Below the pieces are notes generated by a model. It was not told where the DNA came from. It worked only from the letters and a program-made list of their open reading frames with translations, and made no database searches. A stretch of 64,000 nucleotides of DNA from VXPQ01 sp965232485 (GTDB lineage: Bacteria > Bacteroidota > Rhodothermia > Rhodothermales > VXPQ01): positions 372,001-436,000 of the forward strand of contig OZ246975.1 of assembly GCA_965232485.1 (NCBI GenBank), read 5' to 3'. This document shows positions 48,733 through 58,110 of this stretch, piece by piece (position 1 is the stretch's first letter; every line of letters starts with the position of its first letter). The position numbers were made by a program, and so were the translations under genes.

Positions 48733-48771
48733 TCCAATATGTTTCGCGAAATCCAATGTGCTTCGCGGAAA
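48733..48771. repeat. two direct 19-20 bp repeats with a TTCGCGAA core
   Basis: TCCAATATGTTTCGCGAAA is followed without gap by TCCAATGTGCTTCGCGGAAA. They lie about 90-130 bp upstream of the Ig-repeat gene's start and could be regulator sites. Confidence 0.45.
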
Positions 48772-48918
48772 TTTCAAGATCAACAAGGCGGCGGAAAATC
48801 GCAGATATCTCGTTGGGCTTTGAGGGAGGGCGGGGTCGCGCTTGAGTCCCATGGGCGCGCGCAAGCGGCGTTTCGGGACAGGGCGCTTCGCACGGAGTAT
48901 TCGCAATCCCTGCTGCGC

Positions 48919-49836
48919 TCACGTTACCGCAAAGCGGCGAGCGATGAGCATGGAAACGGGCAGAAGCGCAAGAACCAGAAGTCCGCCGATCCAGGTGCTG
49001 AATCCCGCAGCCAGCGCGGCGTCCAGAGGCACGAGGGCCAACACCCCTGCCTGAACCGCGCGGCGGATGCGTTCCGGAGAGGGTGCGGCGGCAGCCCGCC
49101 GAAACGCGGGAAATACGAGAAAGGCGAAAAAGGCCAGAAAAAGGAATGCATCCAGCGTACGAAAATCCGCTCGAAAACCAAGGGCCAGCAACGCTGCGCA
49201 TACGCATCCCGCCACGCCGAGCGCAAACAGGATGGCGCGCTTGTCGCCTCCATGCACTTCGCCCCGGCTGACAACGACGATCGCTCCGACATAGGCGACG
49301 GATATCGGGGCAAGAAACCACAAACTCTCCAGCGCGCCCGGCGCGGCGCTGACGCCCAGCAGCAGATTTCCCCCGCGGCATAGTCCCATCGTTACAGGTC
49401 CCGCTATGATGTGGCGCTTGGCGGCCGCGTCGTAGCCAAGGGCGCAGCAGGCGATGGCCGCTGCGAGGAGGAAGGACGAAGGACCGACGCAGGCAGCCGC
49501 CCCCATCCCCCCGGCAAGCAAAATGCTTCCGAACGCGGCAGCTTGCGTTCTTGTAACCCGACCGCTTGGAATGGGGCGTTCCGGACGCTCTTTGGCGTCG
49601 AGCGCGGCGTCGAATACGTCATTGAAGACCACGCCGCCCGCATACAATCCCGCCGTCGCCGCCAGAAGCCATGCAAGGTTCCCGAGTAGTGCGCCTTCCT
49701 GACCGAACAGCAGGCCCGCGAGGGCGCCCGCCGCCGCAAATCCGGCAAGGATGTCGGCGAACGCCGTGACGACATTGGCCGGACGGGCGAGTTCCAGGAA
49801 GGCTCGTATGGTTCGTGCGGGACGGGAAACGGTCAT
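48919..49836 (-). CDS. UbiA-family prenyltransferase (EboC-like)
   Basis: 305 residues, about eight to nine hydrophobic helices. The first aspartate-rich motif reads NDVFDAALDAKERPERPIPSG, matching NDxxDxxxDxxxxRP of UbiA enzymes, with GYDAAAKRH later in place of the second motif. It resembles EboC proteins, but none of the other ebo genes is in the window. It would transfer a prenyl chain to a ring acceptor in the inner membrane; acceptor unknown. About 270 bp separate it from the Ig-repeat gene. Confidence 0.85.
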   Translation of the reverse strand: MTVSRPARTIRAFLELARPANVVTAFADILAGFAAAGALAGLLFGQEGALLGNLAWLLAATAGLYAGGVVFNDVFDAALDAKERPERPIPSGRVTRTQAAAFGSILLAGGMGAAACVGPSSFLLAAAIACCALGYDAAAKRHIIAGPVTMGLCRGGNLLLGVSAAPGALESLWFLAPISVAYVGAIVVVSRGEVHGGDKRAILFALGVAGCVCAALLALGFRADFRTLDAFLFLAFFAFLVFPAFRRAAAAPSPERIRRAVQAGVLALVPLDAALAAGFSTWIGGLLVLALLPVSMLIARRFAVT

Positions 49837-49909
49837 GCTTCGGTCAGGCAGGAAGTGTAAGAAAAAGTGTAAGATTTACGAAAAATCGCGCAAAAGAATA
49901 AGGTTGCTC

Positions 49910-52042
49910 TCAAAAACCGGCGGCGGACGTGAAACGCGCCGCCACGGCGACATAGAATTCCATGTAGAATACGGCTCCCGCCGGGTGAAAGCGCGTGGGT
50001 TCGTTGAGCAGGTTGCGGAGACTCAGCGACACATTCAGATGATCTCCGGCTATGCGTTTCGCGGCGGTCAGGTTCAAGAGAAAGCGTTCGGGCAGGCGCC
50101 AGGGCCAGACTTCCCCGGCTTCGATGGAGGCCTCCCGGTATTCGGGCCAGCGCGTGGCCGAAGCGTATTGCATGAAGACGGACAGGCTGAAGCGATCCGC
50201 CGCCGCTAATGTGGTGATGGCGGCGATACGCAGCCGGGGAATGCGTTCGCCGTAGGCAAGCCAGAGCGGACCGTCGCGCCGGACCGTCTCGAACGTACCG
50301 GAAACGCGCTGCCGAAGCGTGGGCAAGAGGCGGAAAGCCATAGCGCCGGATATGCCTCTCGTATGCCCGTCTGCGCCCGGCAAGAGCCGTGTCATGGTCT
50401 CGAAGCTGCTATTGTCGCCGTCCCATGTAATCGTGTATTCCGGCAGAATATCGTTCCGGAAGCCCCGGTAAAAGACGAATATGTCGCCGGATATTCCGGA
50501 CAGGCCCCGACGCATCCATCCCGCATCGATGGTTACGCGGCGCGGAAGCGGCTTTTGTTTGCGCCCCGTTCCCCTGAACTTACTGTAAGGCAGTTGATAG
50601 CCCCGCTCCTGCCATAGCCACAGGCTTCGGGCGTCCGGGGGGGCGACCCCGTACGAACCGGCGAGCCGGAAGCGCTGCTTCGCTCCGGGCTGCATTTCCA
50701 TGGAAGCGTACGCCACGGCTCCGCTGCGCTCCTCGCGTCGGATCCACTCCAGAATGAGCCGCGTGCGTCCGCGCTGACCTGTGCGCGCATTCAATCCCCC
50801 GAAAAGCCGCAGATCGAAGAGATTTGCATCGCTCAAGGGTCCGGATGTCTGCCCCTCGGTGGTTCGCACCTGTCCGCCGACGTGGAGCATGCGCACATGG
50901 GCGCCCGCTTCCGCCGCGAACTGGCGCTGCGTCCAATCCAGGTCGGCGTCTTCCCGGTTCTGTCGCAGCTCGAGTGCGTCGCGGCTCGACGAGACTGCAT
51001 AACGCAACAGGCCGCTGCTTCCCAGCGGTAGTGTTCCCGCCGCTCCGAGAAGAGCGGTCCGGTGTAGCGTGGGGACTTCAAATCCCGTTTCCGGAAAAAA
51101 CGCCATGTCTCCGGTGTGCGAAAGCCCCGCCAGTATGCGCTGACTCCGGGAATGAGATCCGAAGGTCCCCGCGAACCCGAGCGCGCGGGTCCGGATGTGT
51201 GTCTGTGTGCCCGGTATGTAATACAACCGCCGCGCCCGGTCGCGAAGCGCCGCGTCCGTTACGTGGAGTTCGTCGAGACGCCCGCTCGCATGTCCCTGCC
51301 ATGCGTTCTTGCCGACAGACATGCTTGCCGCGTGGACAGGTCCGATGCGGTCGATGTTGATGGTTTCCGGGAGCGTGTAGCGGAACGGACCGGGATCGTT
51401 GATCTCGTTTCCTACCGCAACGCTCCCTGCCATCGAAAGTCCGAACCCCGGATTTTTCGTATACATGCGGAGGGCGCCTTCGCGCAGAAACGCCGATCCC
51501 TCCATATCCATGCCGGATATGATTTCAATGCAGGCGACGTCGGACAGGGAGATGGGTAGCGCGTTGAGTCGATTTCTTCCCAATACGCGGGATGCTACGG
51601 GTATGTCGTCGATATACAGGCTCCATCGCGCCGCGCCGTCCGGGAAGCCTGGCGGGGCGGTTTGCCAGTGATAGCCCTCCAGTCCGGCGGTATGCCAGCG
51701 CGTGGAAAACGCCAGCGCGTCGGCAAGGCGAAAGAAACCGTACCGTACGATGTCTTCGCGCGTGACGACCTCTTTGCCGATGTCCGGAACGCAGCGGGAA
51801 GGATCCCGGATTTGTTCGTCCCACTGTCCGTGCGCGGGTCGGACAGGGACAATTGCGTGGACAAGCAAAAGGACGCTTGCAAGGACAATTCCAGGAACGA
51901 AAAGCGCGACCGGAAAGCGCGCGGCGGACAAGTGCGACGCGGGCAGCGAATATCGTTCGGGCGAGCCGGATATCGTTCGGGCGGGCCGCGCCTTTGCATG
52001 GAGCGGGAGGCGGGCGTTGTTGCATTCGCTTGAAGAATCCAT
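49910..52042 (-). CDS. TonB-dependent receptor with plug domain
   Basis: 710 residues from the ATG at 52042. After a long, unusual leader with a hydrophobic stretch (ARFPVALFVPGIVLASVLLLVHAIV) the plug is recognisable: DIGKEVVTREDIVRYGFFRLADALAFSTRWH...LYIDDIPVASRV...LSDVACIEIISGMDMEGSAFLREGALRMYTK. A barrel of strands follows, with the conserved late segment LSLRNLLNEPTRFHPAG and C-terminal F. Typical receptors end in this way. Substrate unknown. The upstream gene stop is 8 bp away, so a shared transcript is likely with the two envelope genes upstream. Confidence 0.85.
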   Translation of the reverse strand: MDSSSECNNARLPLHAKARPARTISGSPERYSLPASHLSAARFPVALFVPGIVLASVLLLVHAIVPVRPAHGQWDEQIRDPSRCVPDIGKEVVTREDIVRYGFFRLADALAFSTRWHTAGLEGYHWQTAPPGFPDGAARWSLYIDDIPVASRVLGRNRLNALPISLSDVACIEIISGMDMEGSAFLREGALRMYTKNPGFGLSMAGSVAVGNEINDPGPFRYTLPETINIDRIGPVHAASMSVGKNAWQGHASGRLDELHVTDAALRDRARRLYYIPGTQTHIRTRALGFAGTFGSHSRSQRILAGLSHTGDMAFFPETGFEVPTLHRTALLGAAGTLPLGSSGLLRYAVSSSRDALELRQNREDADLDWTQRQFAAEAGAHVRMLHVGGQVRTTEGQTSGPLSDANLFDLRLFGGLNARTGQRGRTRLILEWIRREERSGAVAYASMEMQPGAKQRFRLAGSYGVAPPDARSLWLWQERGYQLPYSKFRGTGRKQKPLPRRVTIDAGWMRRGLSGISGDIFVFYRGFRNDILPEYTITWDGDNSSFETMTRLLPGADGHTRGISGAMAFRLLPTLRQRVSGTFETVRRDGPLWLAYGERIPRLRIAAITTLAAADRFSLSVFMQYASATRWPEYREASIEAGEVWPWRLPERFLLNLTAAKRIAGDHLNVSLSLRNLLNEPTRFHPAGAVFYMEFYVAVAARFTSAAGF

Positions 52043-52050
52043 CCCGCCGC

Positions 52051-52632
52051 TTATTCGAGGAAGTTGCGCAACCATGCCGGGTTTCGCATACGCAGGCCGA
52101 TTCCGCCGGCCAGGCCGCCAGTGTGGAATCTCGGGAGCGTATAGGTCCGCATGACGTGTCCTTCGACGAAGAGGCGCAGGGTCTCCGAGAGATGCAGGTC
52201 GATCCGGGAAACGAGTCCGAAGGAAAACTCCTTTTCCTCTTCGTCTCCTGGTTCTTCGTCAAAGGTCATATGATAGACGCCCGTGCGCATGCCGGCGTAC
52301 CAGGAAAAAGCGCGAGGGACGGTATAGGCAATGCCCCAGCCAACGAAGGTGAACCCGGCATAGAAGGAAGGGGTGTTACTCAGCGCGGCCGAATAGCGGT
52401 GCAGCGCGAACCCGGCCTCCATCTCTCCGAAATAGAACGGGACGGCGGCGGCGAACGACGGACCGTATCCGCGCCGCCAATGCGCGTAGGAAGCGTTATG
52501 CCGGATATTCGTTGCGACGCCGCCGCGCAAGGCGATGTGCGAGAAGGGTTCCCGCGTTTCCTGGGCGCATGCCGTCGAAGCGAGGCCGCCTGTCGTCAGG
52601 CATACGACAATAAAAGCAGGAAACACGCGCAT
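52051..52632 (-). CDS. small exported beta-barrel-like protein, unknown
   Basis: 193 residues from the ATG at 52632 with a signal peptide (MRVFPAFIVVCLTTGGLASTACAQ). Beta-rich alternating sequence (FSHIALRGGVATNIR, FYAGFTFVGWGIAYTV, FGLVSRIDLHLSETLRLFVEGHVMRTY) suggests an OmpA/OmpW-size outer-membrane barrel. It lies 20 bp downstream of the Wzi-like gene and 8 bp upstream of the receptor gene. No family recognised. The frame is open far upstream (to 53247) inside the Wzi-like gene, but that part is a shadow. Confidence 0.65.
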   Translation of the reverse strand: MRVFPAFIVVCLTTGGLASTACAQETREPFSHIALRGGVATNIRHNASYAHWRRGYGPSFAAAVPFYFGEMEAGFALHRYSAALSNTPSFYAGFTFVGWGIAYTVPRAFSWYAGMRTGVYHMTFDEEPGDEEEKEFSFGLVSRIDLHLSETLRLFVEGHVMRTYTLPRFHTGGLAGGIGLRMRNPAWLRNFLE

Positions 52633-52652
52633 CGAACGCGTCGAGAAGATAC

Positions 52653-54356
52653 TCACAGGCTTAGGGAAATGTGTTTTGCGCCGCCGAAGCGGGCCATGGC
52701 GGACAGCGTAACCGTAAATATCGCGCGGCGATCCCCCTCGCGATGGGCTTCGTTCCAGATGAAAGCGGGGCCCATGTCGATCTGGCCCCACCAGGCGCCC
52801 CCGTGCTGGGCCCGCACGCGCAGCCCCGGACGCGCGACCCGCTCGGCCACGCCGTCGAGAATGAATGCCGCGCCGTCCGCGGAAGATGGATAGGGATCGT
52901 GGATGCGGGCCTCGCCCTGCAAGAGTATGTCGAGGCGGGGAGAGATGGCCAGGTCGAATTCCTTGTTTCCGGCGTAGAAGGTGGCGTAGGCCGCGCCATG
53001 AATGTAGTCGTTGTACGGCGCGCCCAGCCCGCGAAGCAGGTGCGTATACCGGCCCTCCGGCTGGTGGGCGTTGTACGTCCGCGCCGCCACGGCGGTCCAG
53101 GCCGTCCCCAGATCGGCGCGGGCAAGGCCGGCGTAGACGAGGCTGCCGCTCAGAGCGATAGAAGACGGTTCGTCCGACTCGTTCAGCAGGTCCGCGTCGT
53201 CCAGGAGCCATTGTCCCTGAAACGTCCAGGCCTTGTACTGCGCCCACGCCATCGCGGCCAGCACGCCGTTATTTTCGTCGTTTTTGGGGCGTCCGTCGAC
53301 AGCGAGGGCATGAAGTATAAGGGGGTTGAAAAATTTGAGCGAAAGCCCTGCGGACGCGCCCGACCAGACCGTGGATTCCATGAGTGAAATCGCCACGTTG
53401 CGAGTGGGGCGCCAGTCCAGGCGATGCGCAGACAGATAGCGCCGCACGCTGCCGGATCGTACGCTATCCGCCCCGGCGGTTCCAGTGAATCGTCCGTCGC
53501 CGGTTATGCTGTCCAGTTCGCCCACGATGCTTCGGAGGGCCAGCCGCTCGCCGCCGATGCGCACATACGCCCTGTCGAAATCCACTGGATTCCGGCTTAC
53601 GAGAAGCGCTGTTTCTCCATATGGCCCCCAATGCTGCGCGAAGCGGCCCGCATAGATCGCCGCGTAGCGGGTTCCAAGGCCAAAGTATGCTTCTTCGTTG
53701 CGCGAAACCAGCCGATTGGCGGCTTCAAGCGCGTCCGGGTCGTACCGATACCAGGCGTCGAAGCGTACGCCGCCTTGCGCGATCAGCGGTCCGTGCTCCA
53801 GAAATACCCGCGCGGCGGCTTGTGGATACGCGTACAGATCGCCCACGCGCACGGGGACGTCCTGGTCCGCCGCCGGGCGCAACGGATCCAGGCGCGGGGT
53901 GGAAGACGCCCGCAGGCCCGGCCGGACGCTTACGCCTGCTTGCGGGCCGCGTTCGTTGCGGGGGGCCGCGTCGTTTCCGTATTCTTCGCGCAAACGTTCG
54001 GCCCAGCGACGGGCCGGCGGCGAGAGCGCTTCTATCCGGAGAGACTGCAAGGCGGACGCAATTTCGCCTGCGGCGTACGGAAGGGCCGTGGGGTGGAGCG
54101 CCGTCAGGTGTCCGCGGGCTTGCAGGCGACGGATATATTCGTAGGTCCAGTGATCGACGGGCGCCAGTCGGCTGGAACCCGTTCCGGCGTGCTGCGCCGC
54201 AGCGGTTCGGACGCACGGAAGAAACAATATGGCGAGGAGCGCGAACGCCGCCGCAAGAAACGGCGCGGGCGCGCGGAGCAGCGTCCTGAGCAGCGCGCCG
54301 CGCCTGCGACACCGCGACGCCGCAGTGTTTTTCGCTGATTTCAACGATGCAAGCAT
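52653..54356 (-). CDS. Wzi-like capsule assembly / outer-membrane barrel protein
   Basis: 567 residues from the ATG at 54356. Hydrophobic leader RAPAPFLAAAFALLAILFLPCVRTAAAQ, then the Wzi-family start (PVDHWTYEYIRRLQARGHL, S-layer-like helices) and a barrel: YFGLGTRYAAIYAGRFAQHWGPYGETALLVSRNPVDFDRAYVRIGG, LEFFNPLILHAL-type segment (SLKFFNPLILHAL). Wzi-type proteins anchor capsule at the cell surface. The first about 15 residues (MLASLKSAKNTAAS) fall inside a copy of the dispersed repeat. A sugar transferase gene for polysaccharide start lies divergently 225 bp away, which fits. Confidence 0.75.
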   Translation of the reverse strand: MLASLKSAKNTAASRCRRRGALLRTLLRAPAPFLAAAFALLAILFLPCVRTAAAQHAGTGSSRLAPVDHWTYEYIRRLQARGHLTALHPTALPYAAGEIASALQSLRIEALSPPARRWAERLREEYGNDAAPRNERGPQAGVSVRPGLRASSTPRLDPLRPAADQDVPVRVGDLYAYPQAAARVFLEHGPLIAQGGVRFDAWYRYDPDALEAANRLVSRNEEAYFGLGTRYAAIYAGRFAQHWGPYGETALLVSRNPVDFDRAYVRIGGERLALRSIVGELDSITGDGRFTGTAGADSVRSGSVRRYLSAHRLDWRPTRNVAISLMESTVWSGASAGLSLKFFNPLILHALAVDGRPKNDENNGVLAAMAWAQYKAWTFQGQWLLDDADLLNESDEPSSIALSGSLVYAGLARADLGTAWTAVAARTYNAHQPEGRYTHLLRGLGAPYNDYIHGAAYATFYAGNKEFDLAISPRLDILLQGEARIHDPYPSSADGAAFILDGVAERVARPGLRVRAQHGGAWWGQIDMGPAFIWNEAHREGDRRAIFTVTLSAMARFGGAKHISLSL

Positions 54357-54417
54357 GATTCCCGTACGAACGAAAGCGACGCGCCGAGCGAAGCCGTTTT
54401 GATCAGAGTATCCCAAG
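54309..54417. repeat. partial copy of the dispersed MITE-like repeat at the Wzi-like gene start
   Basis: CGCAGTGTTTTTCGCTGATT, TCAACGATGCAAGCATGAT, then GCGAAGCCGTTTTGATCAGA and GTATCCC follow the order of the 58.1-kb copy. It covers the likely start codon of the minus-strand Wzi-like gene. Confidence 0.7.
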
Positions 54418-54580
54418 ATACGGCGCACATGAAACCATTTAGGGATCGTTTCATGTAAATAAACTATTATGCGGGCAGATCCTCCAGAAAATCCGACGAT
54501 GCATACGTTTCGTTTCCTGCATGCGTTTGGCCCTCGCAAATTTTTCCTGATACCCTTTTTCGGCGGATTTTTTATGCGTT

Positions 54581-56032
54581 GTGTCGCGCAAAACTGAACT
54601 CATAGCACTCGTTCTGGTCGATTTTCTGGCGTTCGGCGCGGCCAGCATGTTGCTTTACATGGGTCGGTTCGAATGGGAATGGTTCGGTACGGAATACGCG
54701 GAACCGCCCTGGATGTTTGTGCCCATCGCGGCATTGGCCATTTACTGGTTTTGCCTTTTCCTGTTTTTCGGGATGTATCGCGAACGGTATGCGGACAGCC
54801 GGTTCGACGAGTTGGTCTCGGTGGGCAAGGTGACGTCGGCAGGGGTGCTGGTCCTTGTCTTCGCCATTTTCATAGACACATTGGCGCCGGGCGCGACCCG
54901 GAGCCTCATCTTCGTTTATTGGGCCGCGACTGTGTCGCTGGTGGCGTGCGGGCGGGTGATCGTGCGTTCCGTGCAGAAAGCGTTGCTGGTGCGGGGCCAT
55001 GGGACGCACAAGGCGCTGGTGGTGGGGTGGACGGACCGGGTGGAGCAACTCTACGGCGAGGTGGCCCGCTACCCGGAGGCCGGTCTTCAGATCGTTGGGG
55101 CGATTCGCATGCGCCGCAGCGAGCCGGACGCATCGGAGGGCGACGGCGCCCTGTCCTACTCGATTGCGAATGGCGACGACGCGCTCGCGCAAGCCGCCGA
55201 CGACACCGACGTGCATTCTATCGACGCCCTGCCCGGCCTCATTGACCGGCTCGGCGTGCAGGATGTGCTGATTGCCCTCGGATCGGAAGATCACGGTCCC
55301 CTGATCGATGTGCTGCGGCTGTGCGACGGCAAGCCGGTTTCCCTCAAACTGGTGCCCGATTTTTACACGATCGTGGGCGGCATGGCGCGCACGGAGCATA
55401 TCTACGGCTTGCCGCTTATTGAAGTATTGCCTGAACCCATGCCTGCCTGGGAGAAGAGCACCAAGCGCCTCATAGACTTCGTCGTCGCGTCCGTGGTCCT
55501 GATTGCGGGGCTTCCCCTGTGGATTGCGCTGGGGCTCGTCGTGCGTCTGACTTCTCCGGGACCCGCCATCTACCGGCAACGCCGCGTGGGGCAGCACGGC
55601 AAGCATTTCACCATGTGCAAGTTTCGTACGATGCGCCGCAACGCGGAAGCAGGAACCGGGCCGGTCTGGGCGCAGGAGGACGACCCCCGGTATACGCCGC
55701 CGGGACGATGGCTTCGGAAAATGCGGCTGGACGAGATTCCCCAACTCTGGAATGTGATGAAAGGCGAAATGAGTCTGGTGGGTCCCCGCCCTGAACGCCC
55801 GTATTTCGTGGAAAAACTGGCGGCGGACATTCCGCTCTACAGCCGGCGGCATCGCGTCAAACCGGGCATTACGGGGTGGGCTCAGGTAAAATGGAAATAC
55901 GATACGTCCCTTGAAGATGTGCGGCAGAAGGTTCGCTACGACCTGTTCTATATTGAGAACGTAAGCCTCCGCATGGATTTCAAGATTCTGTTTCGCACCA
56001 TCCGAACGGCTATTCTCGGGAAGGGCCAATGA
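54581..56032 (+). CDS. polyprenyl-phosphate hexose-1-phosphate transferase (WbaP/WcaJ-type)
   Basis: 483 residues, GTG start at 54581 (the ATG at 54574 is out of frame). Four to five N-terminal transmembrane helices and a CoA-binding-like domain, then the initiating sugar-transferase domain: STKRLIDFVVASVVLIAGLP, a reentrant helix, SPGPAIYRQRRVGQHGKHF, KMRLDEIPQLWNVMKGEMSLVGPRPERP with the catalytic D-E pair, and TGWAQVKWKYDTSLED. It places the first sugar phosphate on undecaprenyl phosphate for capsule or exopolysaccharide. Its last bases overlap the next gene's start (ATGA). Confidence 0.92.
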   Translation: MSRKTELIALVLVDFLAFGAASMLLYMGRFEWEWFGTEYAEPPWMFVPIAALAIYWFCLFLFFGMYRERYADSRFDELVSVGKVTSAGVLVLVFAIFIDTLAPGATRSLIFVYWAATVSLVACGRVIVRSVQKALLVRGHGTHKALVVGWTDRVEQLYGEVARYPEAGLQIVGAIRMRRSEPDASEGDGALSYSIANGDDALAQAADDTDVHSIDALPGLIDRLGVQDVLIALGSEDHGPLIDVLRLCDGKPVSLKLVPDFYTIVGGMARTEHIYGLPLIEVLPEPMPAWEKSTKRLIDFVVASVVLIAGLPLWIALGLVVRLTSPGPAIYRQRRVGQHGKHFTMCKFRTMRRNAEAGTGPVWAQEDDPRYTPPGRWLRKMRLDEIPQLWNVMKGEMSLVGPRPERPYFVEKLAADIPLYSRRHRVKPGITGWAQVKWKYDTSLEDVRQKVRYDLFYIENVSLRMDFKILFRTIRTAILGKGQ

Positions 56033-58029
56033 CCGGGAGGGGACATGCGGCGTCGGAACAGGGCAATCTGCTGGCGATTTACGAGCAATTGTACCTGCCC
56101 CGGGCGATCGAGGAAAAAATGCTCCGGCTGATCCGGCAGGGACGCCTTGCGAAATGGTTCAGCGGGTACGGGCAGGAGGCCATTGCCGCGGGGTGCGCGC
56201 TGGCGCTTGAGGAGCGGGACTATGTGCTTCCGATGCACCGCAATACGGGCGCATGGACTGCGCGCGGCGTGCCTTTGCGGCCGCTTTTTTGCCAACTCAT
56301 GGGGCGCGACGGGGGCTTTACCGGGGGCCGCGACCGGACGTATCATTTCGGGCTTCCGGAGCGGCGGATCGTGGGGATGATTTCGCATATGGCGGCCATG
56401 CTGCCGGTGGCGTGCGGCCTGGGGCTGGCTTCGCAGCTGCGAAAGGAGCGGTTCGTGGCGTTGTGTTTTGCGGGAGACGGAGCCACCCGCGAGGGGGATT
56501 TTCACGAAGCGATGAGCCTGGCGGGCTTGTGGAAATTGCCGGTGCTGTTTGTGGTCGAAAACAATGGCTACGGCCTTTCGACGCCGGTGGAGGAAGCCGT
56601 TCCTGTCAGGGACATAGCCGACGCGGCGGCGGGGTACGGAATGCCCGGCGCGGTTGTGGACGGCAACGACATACTGGACGTGATCCGGGCGGTGCGCGAG
56701 GCGGCGGATCGGGCGCGCAACGGCGACGGCCCGTCGCTGCTCGAAATGAAAACGTTTCGGATGCGGGGACACGAGGAAGCGTCCGGCTCTGCCTATGTGC
56801 CCGATGCATTGTTCGCCGAATGGGCCAGGCGCGATCCCGTGGAGCGGCTTGCGCGCCAGGCGCTGGACGCCGGAAGCGCCGCCGGGGAGGAACTGGAGGC
56901 CGTCCGGAGGCGCATTGTCCGCCAGGTCGAGGACGACATTGAATATGCGCTTGCCCAGCCCGCCCCGGAAAGCACGCTGGACGCGGAACGGGCCAGGGTG
57001 TTTGCGCCCGCGCCCGCCGTGCTCAATCCGCTGTCTGCCCGCGCGCGCGAAACAGGCCCGCCAAAGCGGTACATAGACGCGGTTTCGGAGGGGCTTCGGC
57101 AGGCGATGGAGGCCGACGACGCTGTGTTGCTGCTGGGCCAGGACATTGCCGAATACGGGGGCGTATTCAAGGTAACCAAGGGGTTTCTGGATGCATTCGG
57201 CCCGGACCGGGTGCGCAATACCCCGATTATCGAAAGCGGGGCGGTCGGCGCCTGCATGGGCCTTGCGATCGAGGGGTTCCGGCCTGTCCTCGAAATACAG
57301 TACGCAGATTTCATAGCCTGCGGATTCAATCAGATTGTCAATAACCTCGCCACGACGCATTACCGATGGGGACAGTCCCTGCCGGTCACGATTCGGGCGC
57401 CCATCGGGGGCGGGATCGGGGCGGGACCGTTTCATTCGCAATCGAACGAGGCCTGGTTTTGCCACGTCCCCGGCCTGAAAGTGGCGTATCCCGCAACGCC
57501 TTGCGACGCCAAAGGGTTATTGATGCGGGCGATCCGGGACCCGAATCCGGTGCTTTTCTTCGAACACAAGCGGTTGTATCGCTCGCTGAAAGGGCCGGTC
57601 CCCGATGCGCCGTACGAGATTCCGTTCGGAAAGGCCCGCCTCGCTCGGGAGGGAACGGCGGCCACGATCGTGAGCTGGGGCGGCGGGGTATCGTGGGCGC
57701 TGGAAGCCGCCGAACAATGGGCCGCCGAGGGATACGATCTGGAAGTGGTGGACCTGCGGACGCTTGCGCCCTGGGACGCGGAGACGGCGCTGGCGTCGGT
57801 GCGCAAAACGAACCGGGCGCTCGTATTGCACGAGGCGCCGCTGCAAGGGGGATTCGGCGGGGAGGTGGCGTCCTGCATTGCCCGGGAAGCCTTCGGCTAT
57901 CTTGATGCGCCGCCCGCGCGGGTCGGGGCGGAAAGCACGCCCATCCCGTTTTCCGCCGGAATTGAAAAAAACCTGTACTCCGCTCGCGCCAAACTGAACG
58001 AAGCGCTGCGCGGCTTGTTGGCGTATTGA
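56029..58029 (+). CDS. fused E1 alpha/beta 2-oxoacid dehydrogenase (thiamine-diphosphate)
   Basis: 666 residues. The alpha half (about 1-330) has RTYHFGLPERRIVG, the ThDP motif GDGATREGDFHEAMSLAGLWKLPVLFVVENN and RMRGHEEASGSAYVP; the beta half (about 335-666) has YIDAVSEGLRQAMEADDAVLLLGQDIAEYGGVF, ITRAPIGGGIGAGPFHSQSNE-like (TIRAPIGGGIGAGPFHSQSNE is split by position here) and EVVDLRTLAPWDAE. This is the single-chain branched-chain/acetoin-type E1. E2 and E3 genes are not in the window. It overlaps the sugar transferase gene by four bases, an odd partner functionally. Confidence 0.9.
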   Translation: MTGRGHAASEQGNLLAIYEQLYLPRAIEEKMLRLIRQGRLAKWFSGYGQEAIAAGCALALEERDYVLPMHRNTGAWTARGVPLRPLFCQLMGRDGGFTGGRDRTYHFGLPERRIVGMISHMAAMLPVACGLGLASQLRKERFVALCFAGDGATREGDFHEAMSLAGLWKLPVLFVVENNGYGLSTPVEEAVPVRDIADAAAGYGMPGAVVDGNDILDVIRAVREAADRARNGDGPSLLEMKTFRMRGHEEASGSAYVPDALFAEWARRDPVERLARQALDAGSAAGEELEAVRRRIVRQVEDDIEYALAQPAPESTLDAERARVFAPAPAVLNPLSARARETGPPKRYIDAVSEGLRQAMEADDAVLLLGQDIAEYGGVFKVTKGFLDAFGPDRVRNTPIIESGAVGACMGLAIEGFRPVLEIQYADFIACGFNQIVNNLATTHYRWGQSLPVTIRAPIGGGIGAGPFHSQSNEAWFCHVPGLKVAYPATPCDAKGLLMRAIRDPNPVLFFEHKRLYRSLKGPVPDAPYEIPFGKARLAREGTAATIVSWGGGVSWALEAAEQWAAEGYDLEVVDLRTLAPWDAETALASVRKTNRALVLHEAPLQGGFGGEVASCIAREAFGYLDAPPARVGAESTPIPFSAGIEKNLYSARAKLNEALRGLLAY

Positions 58030-58110
58030 TAAAACAACCTGGCCTTCGCGGCGTATGGATGTTGCGTTCGCCGTGCATGGAAGCGGCGGCGTTTTTCGTT
58101 CTTATCGTTC

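Noticed and set aside
54572..56029. Minus-strand frame opposite the sugar transferase
   Set aside because: Pro/His/Arg-rich shadow; the plus frame carries all catalytic motifs.
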